From UBA11865 sp041570195 (GTDB taxonomy: Bacteria > Chloroflexota > Anaerolineae > Promineifilales > Promineifilaceae), in contig JBFFWQ010000001.1 of the NCBI GenBank assembly GCA_041570195.1, positions 106,911 to 170,910 on the forward strand: DNA of 64,000 nt. Reading direction: 5' to 3'. The notes below the pieces were generated by a model. The model was not told where the DNA came from, did not search any database, and saw only the letters and a list, made by a program, of their open reading frames with translations. Made by a program: the position numbers and the translations under genes. Every line of letters begins with the position of its first letter. Positions within the stretch are counted from its first letter, which is position 1. Below, in pieces: positions 8,901 to 16,900 of this stretch.

Positions 8901-11712
8901 GGTGACGGCCGGCTCCGAAGGCCTCGTGCTGATCTGGGACGTGATGAGCGGTGAAGTGCTGCGACAACTCGTAGGCCATGATCCGACCCAACTGGTAAAC
9001 CGGGCCGAATTCAGTCCAGATGGAGGGCGAATCGCAACAGCCAGTGACGACACGACGATCATCTTGTGGGATGCAGAGAGTGGTGAGCAGCTTGATGTGT
9101 TGGAGGAGCATACTGCATGGGTGCAGAGTGTCGAGTACAGCTCCGACGGCGATCGGCTCATTTCTAGTGGTGGAGATCATACGGCAATAATCTGGAACGT
9201 GGAACGGGGAGAGCCGGTACAGATTCTATCGGGGCACAATGGCTTTCTCTGGGATGCTGCGCTTAGCCATGATGGCTTGCTGGCGGCGACGGCATCTAAT
9301 GATGCTACGGCAATCGTATGGGACCTTACGACGGGGGAAGCGCTCTATACACTTGCCGGGCACAATGCTGCTGTCTTCAACGTTGATTTCTCACCGGATG
9401 ACCAGATCTTGGCTAGCTCAGGCGGCGATACTAATATCTTGCTCTGGGATCTCCGAAGCGGCGAGATGATCGGCGAGCCGCTGGCAGGGCATGCCACGGG
9501 CGTGGTGAGTGTCTCTTTTAGTCCCGACGGCCAACAACTCGTGTCGAGTGGGGCCGATAGCACGGTGCGAGTTTGGGACGTTGAGACCGGCCAGCAGCTA
9601 CAGCTATTTGGTAATCATAGTGGGCTAGTGCCACAGGTCGATTTTGCCCCAAACGGCGAGATGCTGGCTTCGGGTGATGCGACTGGCGTGGCAATTCTGT
9701 GGGATCTTTCTGAGGCCGTTCAGCCCCTGGGCCAGGTGACTGCCGGGCAACAGACAGGTGTAAACAAGTTGTCCTTTGAACCTGACGGACAGTTTCTAGC
9801 CTCGGCCGGCGCTGACAGCACAATCAGATTGTGGGCTGTGACCGATGACATACAAGCCGTACAAGTCGTCACACATGCGCTGCGGATAAATGAGCCGTTG
9901 TTGGCGCTGGATTTCGATTCGCAGGGTTCGCTACTGGCTTCTGGAAGTCAGAACGGCACGGCCATGGTTTGGGATGTGTCTAGCGGTCAAACCATTACAG
10001 GTGCCATTTCGGCCGCGGCCAACGGCGTTTCGAGCGTGGCAATCGGCGACGATGGCCAAACGCTGGTAATTGGGGGCAATACGGGCTTTGCCTCTGTCTG
10101 GGATTTGACGTCGGGCCAGCTAGTTGGCATCCCGCTGTCTGGCCATGCCGGTCCGGTGACGGAAGTAGCGATTAGCCCAGATCTGCAGATAGTGGCTTCT
10201 GGCGACGCCGTCGGAAATGTGATTATACGGCCGATGGAAGAGATTGTCGCCGGGCAAGGTCCAGGCACGGTTCTCACATACACAGCTTCGGCCGCCGCAG
10301 CCGTAACGGCGCTGAATTTCAGCCCAGAAGGCGATCTGCTGGCTTCAGGCGACGATCTGGGCAACCTGGTTATCTGGGACGCACAGGAAGCTGAGTTGGC
10401 GCGAGTCGTCACGTCTATGGTTGACGGAATAGCCGACCTGGCCTTTGATCCGACGGGCTCTATCTTGGCAGTTGGCGACGCAAGCGGCGCTGTTAGCGTC
10501 TGGGAAACAGCAGATTGGTCGACGTCGGGCGAGCCATTCTTGGGACCTTCAAGCGGGATCGGCGCGCTAGCCTTTGACAATAACGGAGATTCGCTTTCAG
10601 CAGTTGGGCTTGACGGGTCGTGGGTTACCTGGGACGTTGCCGGACGTAATGTGATAGACGGAGGACAACTCCTGAACCTCGATGAAACTACCGCAACCGT
10701 GATTAGTAGTCAGCGGATAGTCGCCAGAGGTAATCCGGAAAGCGCTGTGCATCTGGAAGATCTGAGCCAGGAAGTCGATCAGAGGGAAGTACTCCAACAT
10801 GATGCTCCCATGATGGCGGCAGTTACTGTGGTCGCCTATAGTCCTGATGGAAGTATGTTGGCCTCGTCAGGCGCTGATGGGGCAGTGGTGCTCTGGGATG
10901 CTAAGACGTTGGAGCCTCTGCGCGCGCCCCTGATTGGCCATACGGCCGGCGCCGTCAACATCATCTTCAGTCCAGATGGTAGACGCCTAGCCAGCGGAAG
11001 CTGTGCTGCATTCCATCCGCGCGGAAGCTGCAGTCAAGGGGAGGTGGTCTTGTGGGATTTGGCCAGCGGTGAAATGGAGCGAATTATCGACGAGACCGTA
11101 GGCTTTTCTCAAGCCATGGCATTCAGCCCGGACGGTCGGGTGTTGAGCGTGAATGAATGTGAACGAGTAGACGTGGCTGGGGTGTGCGTTGAAGCGAGTG
11201 TGAAGTTGTTCGACGTCCAAACGGGAGACTTGCTACAGACACTTGGGGGGCACTCAGCTTTCGTGTGGACGGCGGATTTCAGTCCGGACGGAAGTATACT
11301 GGCCACTGGTAGCGCTGACAATACGATCATCTTGTGGGATATCGCGACTGGCGAGCCGATGGGTAGCACACTCAGTAATCATGGCGGCCCGGTTCGCCGC
11401 GTGTCATTCAGCCCCGATGGTGAGCGCTTGGCGTCGGCCGGTTTTGACAACCTTGTCATACTCTGGGATGTAGCCAGCGGTCAGGCTATCGGCGGCCCGC
11501 TGGCGGCATATACCAACAACGCCATGGACGCGCAGTTCAGCCCCGATGGGCTTCTGGTGGCTTCAGGCAGCCTGGACGACAGTATCACTCTGAGCGACGT
11601 GTCGCTCGAGTCGTGGCGGGAGCGCGCTTGCCGGGTAGCCAATCGAAACATGCGCGCGGAGGAATGGGTCCTTTTCTTCGGCGATTTGCCCTTCCGGGAA
11701 ACATGTCCTTGA
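5944..11712 (+). CDS. Transmembrane Ser/Thr kinase-nSTAND NTPase-WD40 receptor
   Basis: The 1922-residue multidomain protein starts at the ATG at 5944, overlapping the upstream stop by 4 bases. Residues 1-285 are a complete PknB-like kinase: glycine loop GRGGMARVY, Lys41, HRD with Asp144, DFG with Asp162, and APE. Residues about 315-700 are an nSTAND-type NTPase with Walker A GPSGSGKSS near 366 and Walker B LIVDQFEEL. A charged Ala/Glu/Arg coiled coil flanks one membrane helix (about 808-830). About 965-1890 hold 20 clear WD40 repeats plus one degenerate repeat, enough for three seven-bladed propellers. The end (RACRVANRNM ... ETCP) resembles a cap seen in related nSTAND-WD40 proteins. The propellers are probably extracytoplasmic sensors and the kinase cytoplasmic. 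Ligand and substrates are unknown. Confidence 0.88.
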   Translation: MTDLIGRTLGKYQIVVRVGRGGMARVYKAYQASLDRYVALKVLHTHLAEESDFVERFEREATAVARLRHPGIVQVFDYDVEDDHYYIVMEFVEGPTLKAEFNERAKRKPETEQNIFTLEEVSLLLSALADPIDYAHRRGMIHRDLKPGNIMFTVDGEVLLTDFGLARMAYASRHTQTGALSGTPAYMAPEQVQGGHVDARTDIYSLGVVIYELMTGQVPFTADTSYAIMTKHVTDEVPSMIALNPGLTSGVEETVLKAMSKDPALRYGSASEFAEALRVAVGLPEAVRSSGNVFAPVATLADSQEMFPASTHPGPPTSSYSRITSPYRGLYAFREEDAPYFFGREAFTERLVNTLGQKSMAAVIGPSGSGKSSVVFAGLLPTLRKQEDVCLIETRPGGHPFNSLADALLTALDPEIGETARLLEVKQLAKALKDKQLLLSDVVGRIAKKDGNNQHQVLIVDQFEELYTLCTDETVRHSFPNTLFEAIHSSRDQGELKMTLVLTLRADFMGQALTDRPFADALQESDVKLGPMTRAELGRAIESPAAKKNVVYEAGLVDRILDDVGDEPGNLPLLEFALTLLWERRTGRRLTHAAYEAIGRVDGSLARYADEVYEQLPPEEQGLAKTVFTQMVRPGEGTEDTRRLANRSELGYEEWELAQRLADARLVVTGRTAEGQKTVEVVHEALIRGWGRLREWMNDERNFRAWQERLRAAMRQWDDSERDEGALLRGVPLGEAEEWLVDKVRDISPAEKTYIEASVALREKHAAEREAQRRRELEQAKRLADEQRRRAEAEHQRAEEQARATKRMRALAAVLGVVFLLAVAAAIFAVNQSQDAANQADARATEVVVRSTAEAEAKDNAALAATRAYESAKARDTAETERSRANEAALSALEARDEAEDERDRADAQATLALSRQIAAQSATLLGPQLDLALLLSLEANDINDSPETTSGVLTALQNTPALHRYLRGHPSLLQSVDFDPDGELLVTAGSEGLVLIWDVMSGEVLRQLVGHDPTQLVNRAEFSPDGGRIATASDDTTIILWDAESGEQLDVLEEHTAWVQSVEYSSDGDRLISSGGDHTAIIWNVERGEPVQILSGHNGFLWDAALSHDGLLAATASNDATAIVWDLTTGEALYTLAGHNAAVFNVDFSPDDQILASSGGDTNILLWDLRSGEMIGEPLAGHATGVVSVSFSPDGQQLVSSGADSTVRVWDVETGQQLQLFGNHSGLVPQVDFAPNGEMLASGDATGVAILWDLSEAVQPLGQVTAGQQTGVNKLSFEPDGQFLASAGADSTIRLWAVTDDIQAVQVVTHALRINEPLLALDFDSQGSLLASGSQNGTAMVWDVSSGQTITGAISAAANGVSSVAIGDDGQTLVIGGNTGFASVWDLTSGQLVGIPLSGHAGPVTEVAISPDLQIVASGDAVGNVIIRPMEEIVAGQGPGTVLTYTASAAAAVTALNFSPEGDLLASGDDLGNLVIWDAQEAELARVVTSMVDGIADLAFDPTGSILAVGDASGAVSVWETADWSTSGEPFLGPSSGIGALAFDNNGDSLSAVGLDGSWVTWDVAGRNVIDGGQLLNLDETTATVISSQRIVARGNPESAVHLEDLSQEVDQREVLQHDAPMMAAVTVVAYSPDGSMLASSGADGAVVLWDAKTLEPLRAPLIGHTAGAVNIIFSPDGRRLASGSCAAFHPRGSCSQGEVVLWDLASGEMERIIDETVGFSQAMAFSPDGRVLSVNECERVDVAGVCVEASVKLFDVQTGDLLQTLGGHSAFVWTADFSPDGSILATGSADNTIILWDIATGEPMGSTLSNHGGPVRRVSFSPDGERLASAGFDNLVILWDVASGQAIGGPLAAYTNNAMDAQFSPDGLLVASGSLDDSITLSDVSLESWRERACRVANRNMRAEEWVLFFGDLPFRETCP

Positions 11713-11743
11713 CAAGAGCAGGAGTTAGGAGACTGGTTTGAGC

Positions 11744-13348
11744 TCAGGCCGCAGTGGGGTAGCCGGCGGTATCTACCAGGACTTCCATCAGCGCTGGTCG
11801 CCCGCCTTCTATGGCCATTTTGGTGAAGGAAGCGCATTGCCGGACTGTCGTTGGCCTATAGAAGCTCAGACCGTAGGCAGCTGCGATTTGGCTGAGTTTG
11901 GGGCCAGTGAAAGTGGTTCCATAAGCTAGCAATTCCCGCTTTCTCTGCTTTGAGCGAATGAGTTCAAGGGCGTCGTCTCTGAATACAACAACGATCACTG
12001 GGGACTTCAATTCTGAGAGAATTCGTAATTCGCCCAGCGACATGGCCAAGCCGCCATCGCCAATGAGTGCAACCACCACATTATCAGGCCTGCAGATGGC
12101 AGCGGCCATGGCCGCCGGCAGGCCGTAACCCATGATCGACAGACCATTGGACACCAGATAGCTGTTGGGTCGAAAGCACGGCCACTGGAGAGCGGCCATT
12201 ATCTTATGTGCGCCAACATCGGTGGCAACAATGGCATCGTCAGGCGCGTGTTCTCGGATTGCTTTCAGCACGAAAGCTGGGCCCAGGGGCTCTCCGGCGG
12301 GCTGCGGCTGCATCGAACGCGCGACCGCGGCACGTTCGATGCAGGCTTCAACGGCCGACACGCCCCAGCCATTGCCGGGCGAGTAATCTGCGTCTGCAAG
12401 GGCATCAAGTATTGGCGACAGCGGGCCAACCCATTCGGCAGCAGCCGGCAATCTGGGATCTTCGTTGGACCATCTGGACAGCCAGATCAGGGGCGCGGCA
12501 TGCTGCCAAGGTTTGACCAGTTCAACCACGTCGAAGCCAACCGCCAATATGCAGTCGGACCTGTTCAGCAGGCGATAAGCGGGGTCGTCATGCGTCAACC
12601 CGATTGTCCCGGCCGACAAGAGATGACCTTCATTCAGTGCTCCCTTGGCCTTGGGCGTGGTGATCACCGGCGCCATAGCTCGTTCGGCCAGCCGCCGCAG
12701 CGCATCGTAGGGAGTTTCTGGTTCCAGACCCAGGCCCACTACGATTGTTGGACGCTTTGCCTTTCTGAAAAGCTCGATGATTTGTTGCTGAGAATCACCA
12801 TCTGGCTGGAATAGGGGCGGTCGTTGGTATGACGCAGGTCTAGAATTGACTGCAGACTCGGCTCTCTCTGTCGACAAGCTTAAGTGAACCGGACCAGGGC
12901 GGCCCGATTTGGCGGTCTGCAGGGCGGCGCGAAATATCGTGTCGACGTTCCGACAACTAACCTGAAGAGAAGCCTTGGTGATAGGTTGAAAGAGCGAGCT
13001 TAAGTCGAGTCGCTGGTGTGAATGAGTTCCGGACCAGGGGGCTGAGTTCTGGGCTGTGATGAGCAGCACTGGAGATCGGTCTAGAAAGGCATGAGTGATG
13101 CCTGGAACGGCGTTGGCGGCTCCAGGGCCAAGTGTGGTCAAGCAGGCTGATGGTCGGCGTCGCAGTCTCGCCGTTGCGTCGGCCATAAAGATCGCCGAGG
13201 TCTCATGGTGCGCCAGGACGAAGCGCAGTCCATTACTTCGCATCGTGTCCAAAAGGGCCAGGTTCTCACCGCCCGGCAACCCATAGATCTCTCGTATACC
13301 CGCCTCGCGCAATAAGCGAGCCAGACGATCGGCTACAGTCGTGGTCAC
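11744..13348 (-). CDS. Thiamine-diphosphate-dependent enzyme, acetolactate synthase-like
   Basis: The 534-residue protein has the three-domain plan of ThDP decarboxylases and synthases. The N-terminal pyrimidine-binding domain includes EIYGLPGGEN and the conserved Glu in LAHHETSA. A central Rossmann-like domain follows. The C-terminal cofactor domain carries GDGGLAMSLGEL. The usual NN that closes the Mg/ThDP motif is replaced by FRDDAL, so it is a divergent member. Acetolactate synthase, benzoylformate decarboxylase or sulfopyruvate decarboxylase activities all remain possible. No small regulatory subunit or other branched-chain gene is nearby, which argues against the main biosynthetic IlvB. 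The start is GTG at 13348 with only a weak ribosome site. It converges with the kinase gene, 31 bases apart. Confidence 0.8.
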   Translation of the reverse strand: MTTTVADRLARLLREAGIREIYGLPGGENLALLDTMRSNGLRFVLAHHETSAIFMADATARLRRRPSACLTTLGPGAANAVPGITHAFLDRSPVLLITAQNSAPWSGTHSHQRLDLSSLFQPITKASLQVSCRNVDTIFRAALQTAKSGRPGPVHLSLSTERAESAVNSRPASYQRPPLFQPDGDSQQQIIELFRKAKRPTIVVGLGLEPETPYDALRRLAERAMAPVITTPKAKGALNEGHLLSAGTIGLTHDDPAYRLLNRSDCILAVGFDVVELVKPWQHAAPLIWLSRWSNEDPRLPAAAEWVGPLSPILDALADADYSPGNGWGVSAVEACIERAAVARSMQPQPAGEPLGPAFVLKAIREHAPDDAIVATDVGAHKIMAALQWPCFRPNSYLVSNGLSIMGYGLPAAMAAAICRPDNVVVALIGDGGLAMSLGELRILSELKSPVIVVVFRDDALELIRSKQRKRELLAYGTTFTGPKLSQIAAAYGLSFYRPTTVRQCASFTKMAIEGGRPALMEVLVDTAGYPTAA

Positions 13349-13422
13349 GTGTTACTGGGTCCACTCTTGCAAGAACATATTAGCCGGAGAACTAACTGTC
13401 CGAAATGAAGTCACGGCATAAC

Positions 13423-13465
13423 AAAAAAAGCCTGCTTCAAGGCACTTGACCTGAAGCAGACTTTT
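13423..13465 (-). terminator. Rho-independent terminator after the triple-domain secreted protein gene
   Basis: On the minus strand AGTCTGCTTCAGG pairs with CCTTGAAGCAGGC around a short loop, and a run of seven T follows. It lies about 20 bases after the stop at 13487. Confidence 0.85.
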
Positions 13466-13486
13466 CTCTTGAAGTTTATGTCGCAA

Positions 13487-14710
13487 TCATTGCGCAGTCG
13501 TGTTGTTGTAGAACCAGTTGTAACTGTAGTAGGGGTAAGGATGATGCGTCTGCGCCCTAATCGAGATCTGATGCCAACCGGCATATTCCGCTGGAATCGG
13601 CATCGTCTCGGTTGACGATCCGCCCGCGCCAGAATTGAAAGTACCAACCTGTATGCCGTTGACACCTCGGGTTCCCATGGGTCCCATGGTGACTGTGAAA
13701 TCTTGATTCGGCGGATAATTGTAAGTTTGGAAAGTAACCTCCTTGTCGCGCACGACTCCGGTGACTACGATTACAGGAATACCGTAGTATGACGTGCCAG
13801 TGGAGGTCGATGCTCCAGAATCGCCTTCGGTCGTCGAAGTCGAATCACCCTCAGTTGAGGAGTCTGCAGGTACGCCTCCGGTGCCGGCATCGGCGGCAAC
13901 GTTGGCGTCGTTGTTCCAAAACCAATTGTAAGCAAAATACGGATACGCGTGCGCCGTCTGGGCCCGGATCGATATCTTTGTATGGTTGTGAAGCTCGGCC
14001 GGGATCGCGTACGATTCTGTCAACTGGCCACCGGCGTCTGATTCCAGTGTGCCAACGTGGATACCGTTGATTCCGCGTGTTCCCATCGGTCCCATAGTTA
14101 TATTGAAAGTCTGGTTGGCCGGGAAATTGTGGGTCTCAATCGTCACCGCCTCGTTTCTTTTGACGGCGATTATCTTAAACGTGGGGATGCCTGAATAATC
14201 GGGCGTGGCGGGTGGCTCTGTTGGTGTTACAGGCGGAGGAGATGTCCCCGGAGCGCCCGTGCTGTTATTGTAGAACCAATTGTAGCTGTAGTATGGGTAG
14301 TAGCCTCCAGACTGCAAACGAATAGATATCTGGTATGAGCCGTAGAGTTCGGGCGGTATCTTGAAATTCGCGTCAAAGCTGCCGCCAGCGCCCGAATTAA
14401 TTGTGCCGACGACATAGCCGTTGATACCTCGCGTACCCATATGCCCCATGGTCACAGTGAAGTCGGTATTGGCCGGGAAATGGTGAGTGCGCACAGATAC
14501 GGTATCATCTCTCACGACCCCGATGATTTCGGTCAGAGGCACGGCGCCTGAGGATTCGGCCGAGCTGAACAAGGACGAGCCAGCCGGTAATAGCAGAAAG
14601 GCCAAGGCGAAAACGAAGGCCGGTACAAATCGACGCCAATGACGTCCATAGCCGGGCCGAACGGCGCTTCCGGCCCTCACACTGTGCAAACGATCACGAA
14701 GTGAAGACAT
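13487..14710 (-). CDS. Secreted protein with three tandem copies of an unknown domain
   Basis: The 407-residue protein starts at the ATG at 14710, which follows AGGAGGG at an ideal spacing; an ATG further upstream lacks such a site. A basic N-terminus and long hydrophobic segment (VPAFVFALAFLLLPAG) act as a signal peptide or anchor. Three copies of a domain of about 92 residues follow (near 61-150, 178-269 and 314-405), joined by Pro/Thr or Ser/Thr/Gly linkers. Each has HNFPAN-like, FTVTMGPMGTRG, NGIxVGT, GAGG, ISIRAQT and PYYSYNWFYNN elements. The spacing suggests a beta-rich fold. I do not recognise the family. It has its own terminator and is probably monocistronic. Confidence 0.8.
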   Translation of the reverse strand: MSSLRDRLHSVRAGSAVRPGYGRHWRRFVPAFVFALAFLLLPAGSSLFSSAESSGAVPLTEIIGVVRDDTVSVRTHHFPANTDFTVTMGHMGTRGINGYVVGTINSGAGGSFDANFKIPPELYGSYQISIRLQSGGYYPYYSYNWFYNNSTGAPGTSPPPVTPTEPPATPDYSGIPTFKIIAVKRNEAVTIETHNFPANQTFNITMGPMGTRGINGIHVGTLESDAGGQLTESYAIPAELHNHTKISIRAQTAHAYPYFAYNWFWNNDANVAADAGTGGVPADSSTEGDSTSTTEGDSGASTSTGTSYYGIPVIVVTGVVRDKEVTFQTYNYPPNQDFTVTMGPMGTRGVNGIQVGTFNSGAGGSSTETMPIPAEYAGWHQISIRAQTHHPYPYYSYNWFYNNTTAQ

Positions 14711-14940
14711 AGTAACCCTCCTACCTGGTTGCCTGTTCACGGATCAACTGATTATTCACTCTGTCTCTTAAGGTGAGACAACCGCGCCACTCGGGCAGAA
14801 AACGAACTGCGCACGCGGTAATTAACTGCTCAATACAGTACTACAACTTGACAATAACTCGCCCTTTTGAAATATCATACAATGTTTTTTGGCCTTCTGC
14901 TACGGAAAATTGCGTGAATTTTACGTAAAGTACACGCCGT
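14711..14940. other. Intergenic region between divergent genes, with small palindromes
   Basis: Apart from the ribosome site of the leftward gene, it holds a short hairpin (TGTCTC/GAGACA near 14761-14778) and a perfect 10-base palindrome TTTACGTAAA near 14919-14928, just upstream of the promoter of the rightward gene. These could be operators; I see no RNA family here. Confidence 0.3.
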
Positions 14941-14969
14941 TTTTACGGATGCTACACGTCGAGTATAAT
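14941..14969 (+). promoter_or_regulatory. Promoter with leaderless geometry for the membrane protein-selA-tsaD unit
   Basis: A consensus TATAAT (14964-14969) lies 6 bases before the ATG at 14976, with a weak T-rich -35 around 14941-14947 and no Shine-Dalgarno sequence. Confidence 0.55.
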
Positions 14970-14975
14970 TGCCTT

Positions 14976-15452
14976 ATGGTCAAGTTGTTCACACGAATGG
15001 GCATTTTTCCGTATCTGGTGCTCGGTTTTGGGCTGCTCCTGCTTGGACTGCTGGCGCTTAATCACATCACAAATAACTTGTGGCCAATCGACGTCAGTCG
15101 CTTGGACCTTATACGTTCGACTGCTCTGGATCGGGCAGAGGCAACTACGCTGTTGCGATCGGCCAATCTCGAGCTCGTGTTTGCATTCTTGGCAGCGGTT
15201 CTCACCGCCGTTACTGGCCTATTCCTGCCCCTCGCCTACATATTGAATCGCCGATTTGGGCGTACGCCTTCACATAGCTTCATGGTTGTGCTGCGCCAGG
15301 CTATGTGGGTTGGTCTATGGGCAGCATTTTGCGCCTGGCTGCAAATGCATCGATCGTTGGGGCTGGGTGTCGCGCTGTTGTCGGCTGTCGTGCTGGTAGT
15401 CGTCGAGATGCTGCTGCAAGTTCGAACACGGGCCGCGGCTGTCTCTGGATGA
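14976..15452 (+). CDS. Small multi-pass membrane protein of unknown function
   Basis: 158 residues starting at MVKLFTRM, chosen because it directly follows TATAAT with leaderless geometry. Four hydrophobic helices are apparent: FPYLVLGFGLLLLGLLAL, LVFAFLAAVLTAVTGLFL, AMWVGLWAAFCAWL and GVALLSAVVLVVVEML. A short loop (DVSRLDLIRSTALDRAEA) lies between the first two. I recognise no family. It sits 1 base upstream of selA and is almost surely cotranscribed, but no functional link to selenocysteine follows from that. Confidence 0.7.
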   Translation: MVKLFTRMGIFPYLVLGFGLLLLGLLALNHITNNLWPIDVSRLDLIRSTALDRAEATTLLRSANLELVFAFLAAVLTAVTGLFLPLAYILNRRFGRTPSHSFMVVLRQAMWVGLWAAFCAWLQMHRSLGLGVALLSAVVLVVVEMLLQVRTRAAAVSG

Positions 15453-15453
15453 T

Positions 15454-16887
15454 ATGCCGGTGAGTGGCTCGCATCACGACTCATCCCCTGGCTCAACCAG
15501 GGCGGCCGATCAGCTTCGAAGTCTGCCAAGCGTCGACAAACTGCTCCAGTCGCCTGCTGGCCAACGCATACTTGCCGCCTTTGGTCGTCCGCTTACGCTG
15601 GCGGCCGTGCGGGATGTGCTGGATAAGGCGCGTCAGACTATTCGCGCCGGAGATTCACCCTTGCCAACCGACGACGAGATCATAACCGACGCGGAGCGGG
15701 TGCTCTTCGATCAATTACAGCCGACTTTAAGACCAATCATCAACGCGACCGGCGTTATTGTCCACACCAATCTCGGCCGGGCTATCCTGAGCCAGGAGAG
15801 CATATCGGCCGTCGCCGAAGTAGCCAAGAGTTACTCAAGTCTTGAATACGATCTGGATGAGGGCGGTCGGGGGTCGCGAAGCGTCCACGCAGAGCGTTTG
15901 CTGCGACGCCTGACCAGGGCAGAAGCTGCCTTTACAGTTAATAACAATGCAGCAGCCGTACTTCTGATGTTGACGGCGCTTTGCAAGGAAAAGGAAGTCA
16001 TTATTAGCCGTGGACAATTGATTGAGATCGGCGGGGGCTTTCGCGTGCCAGACGTGATGACCCAATCTGGAGCAAAGCTCGTTGAAGTCGGCACTACCAA
16101 TCGTACCCATGTCCGCGATTACGAGAAAGCGATCAATGAAGAAACGGCGGCCATATTAGTTGCTCACCACTCCAATTTCCGAATCTTGGGTTTTACCAGT
16201 GAACCGGAGCTGGGCGAGTTGTCAGCGCTTGCCCGCGAACGCGGTGTGCTAATGTTGTACGACCAGGGAAGCGGAGCCGTACAGGACGTTTCCCGCTACG
16301 GCCTCGGGCATGAACTGACGGTTCAAGATGCTTTGAATTCAGGCGTAGACATGGTTGCATTCAGCGGCGACAAGCTCCTGGGTGGGCCACAAGCCGGGAT
16401 TTTATGTGGCCGTGAGGCGCTGATCCAAGAACTCAGGCGCCATCCGTTGGCCAGAGCCGTGCGTCCGGACAAGATGTGCCTGGCCGCTCTGGCCACGACG
16501 CTAAGGGCGCACCTCACCGAACGCGCGCCCGCAGAAATTCCGGTGTGGAGAATGATAAGCGCCACGGAAGAGGAACTGCGACTGAGGGTAGAGGGTTGGA
16601 AGGCAAGGTTGACTGACGCAGGGCTTTCAGTGGAAGTGCGCGAAGGTCATTCCACGATAGGAGGCGGCAGTCTGCCAGGATCTATGCTGACCACCAGGCT
16701 GGCCGTGATTTCGTTTCACAGCGTGGAGAAACTGGGAGCAGCGCTGAGGGCTGCAGAACATCCTGTCGTCGGCCGGATCGCCGACGACAGACTGGTGCTG
16801 GATCCGCGAACGGTGCTGGAGGAGCAAGAAGAACTCATGTTGGCGTCGATAATTGAGGCTGCCTCTCTTCTGGCGGCAGCCGATTGA
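15454..16887 (+). CDS. selA: L-seryl-tRNA(Sec) selenium transferase SelA
   Basis: The 477-residue PLP enzyme converts Ser-tRNA(Sec) to Sec-tRNA(Sec) using selenophosphate. It has the SelA N-terminal tRNA-binding domain (LRSLPSVDKLLQSP and the long helix after it). The fold-type I catalytic core includes NATGVIVHTNLGRA, EYDLDEGGRGSR and VNNNAAAVLL. The PLP-binding lysine is K307 in AFSGDKLLGG. Full length and the N-terminal domain favour true SelA over SelA-like lyases. selB, selC and selD are not in this window. It follows the small membrane protein by 1 base and precedes tsaD by 13. Confidence 0.93.
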   Translation: MPVSGSHHDSSPGSTRAADQLRSLPSVDKLLQSPAGQRILAAFGRPLTLAAVRDVLDKARQTIRAGDSPLPTDDEIITDAERVLFDQLQPTLRPIINATGVIVHTNLGRAILSQESISAVAEVAKSYSSLEYDLDEGGRGSRSVHAERLLRRLTRAEAAFTVNNNAAAVLLMLTALCKEKEVIISRGQLIEIGGGFRVPDVMTQSGAKLVEVGTTNRTHVRDYEKAINEETAAILVAHHSNFRILGFTSEPELGELSALARERGVLMLYDQGSGAVQDVSRYGLGHELTVQDALNSGVDMVAFSGDKLLGGPQAGILCGREALIQELRRHPLARAVRPDKMCLAALATTLRAHLTERAPAEIPVWRMISATEEELRLRVEGWKARLTDAGLSVEVREGHSTIGGGSLPGSMLTTRLAVISFHSVEKLGAALRAAEHPVVGRIADDRLVLDPRTVLEEQEELMLASIIEAASLLAAAD

Positions 16888-16900
16888 ACCGGGGTGCATA

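Noticed and set aside
14761..14778. TGTCTC/GAGACA hairpin as terminator or riboswitch
   Set aside because: The stem is six bases with no T run, and it sits in a leader; too weak to call.
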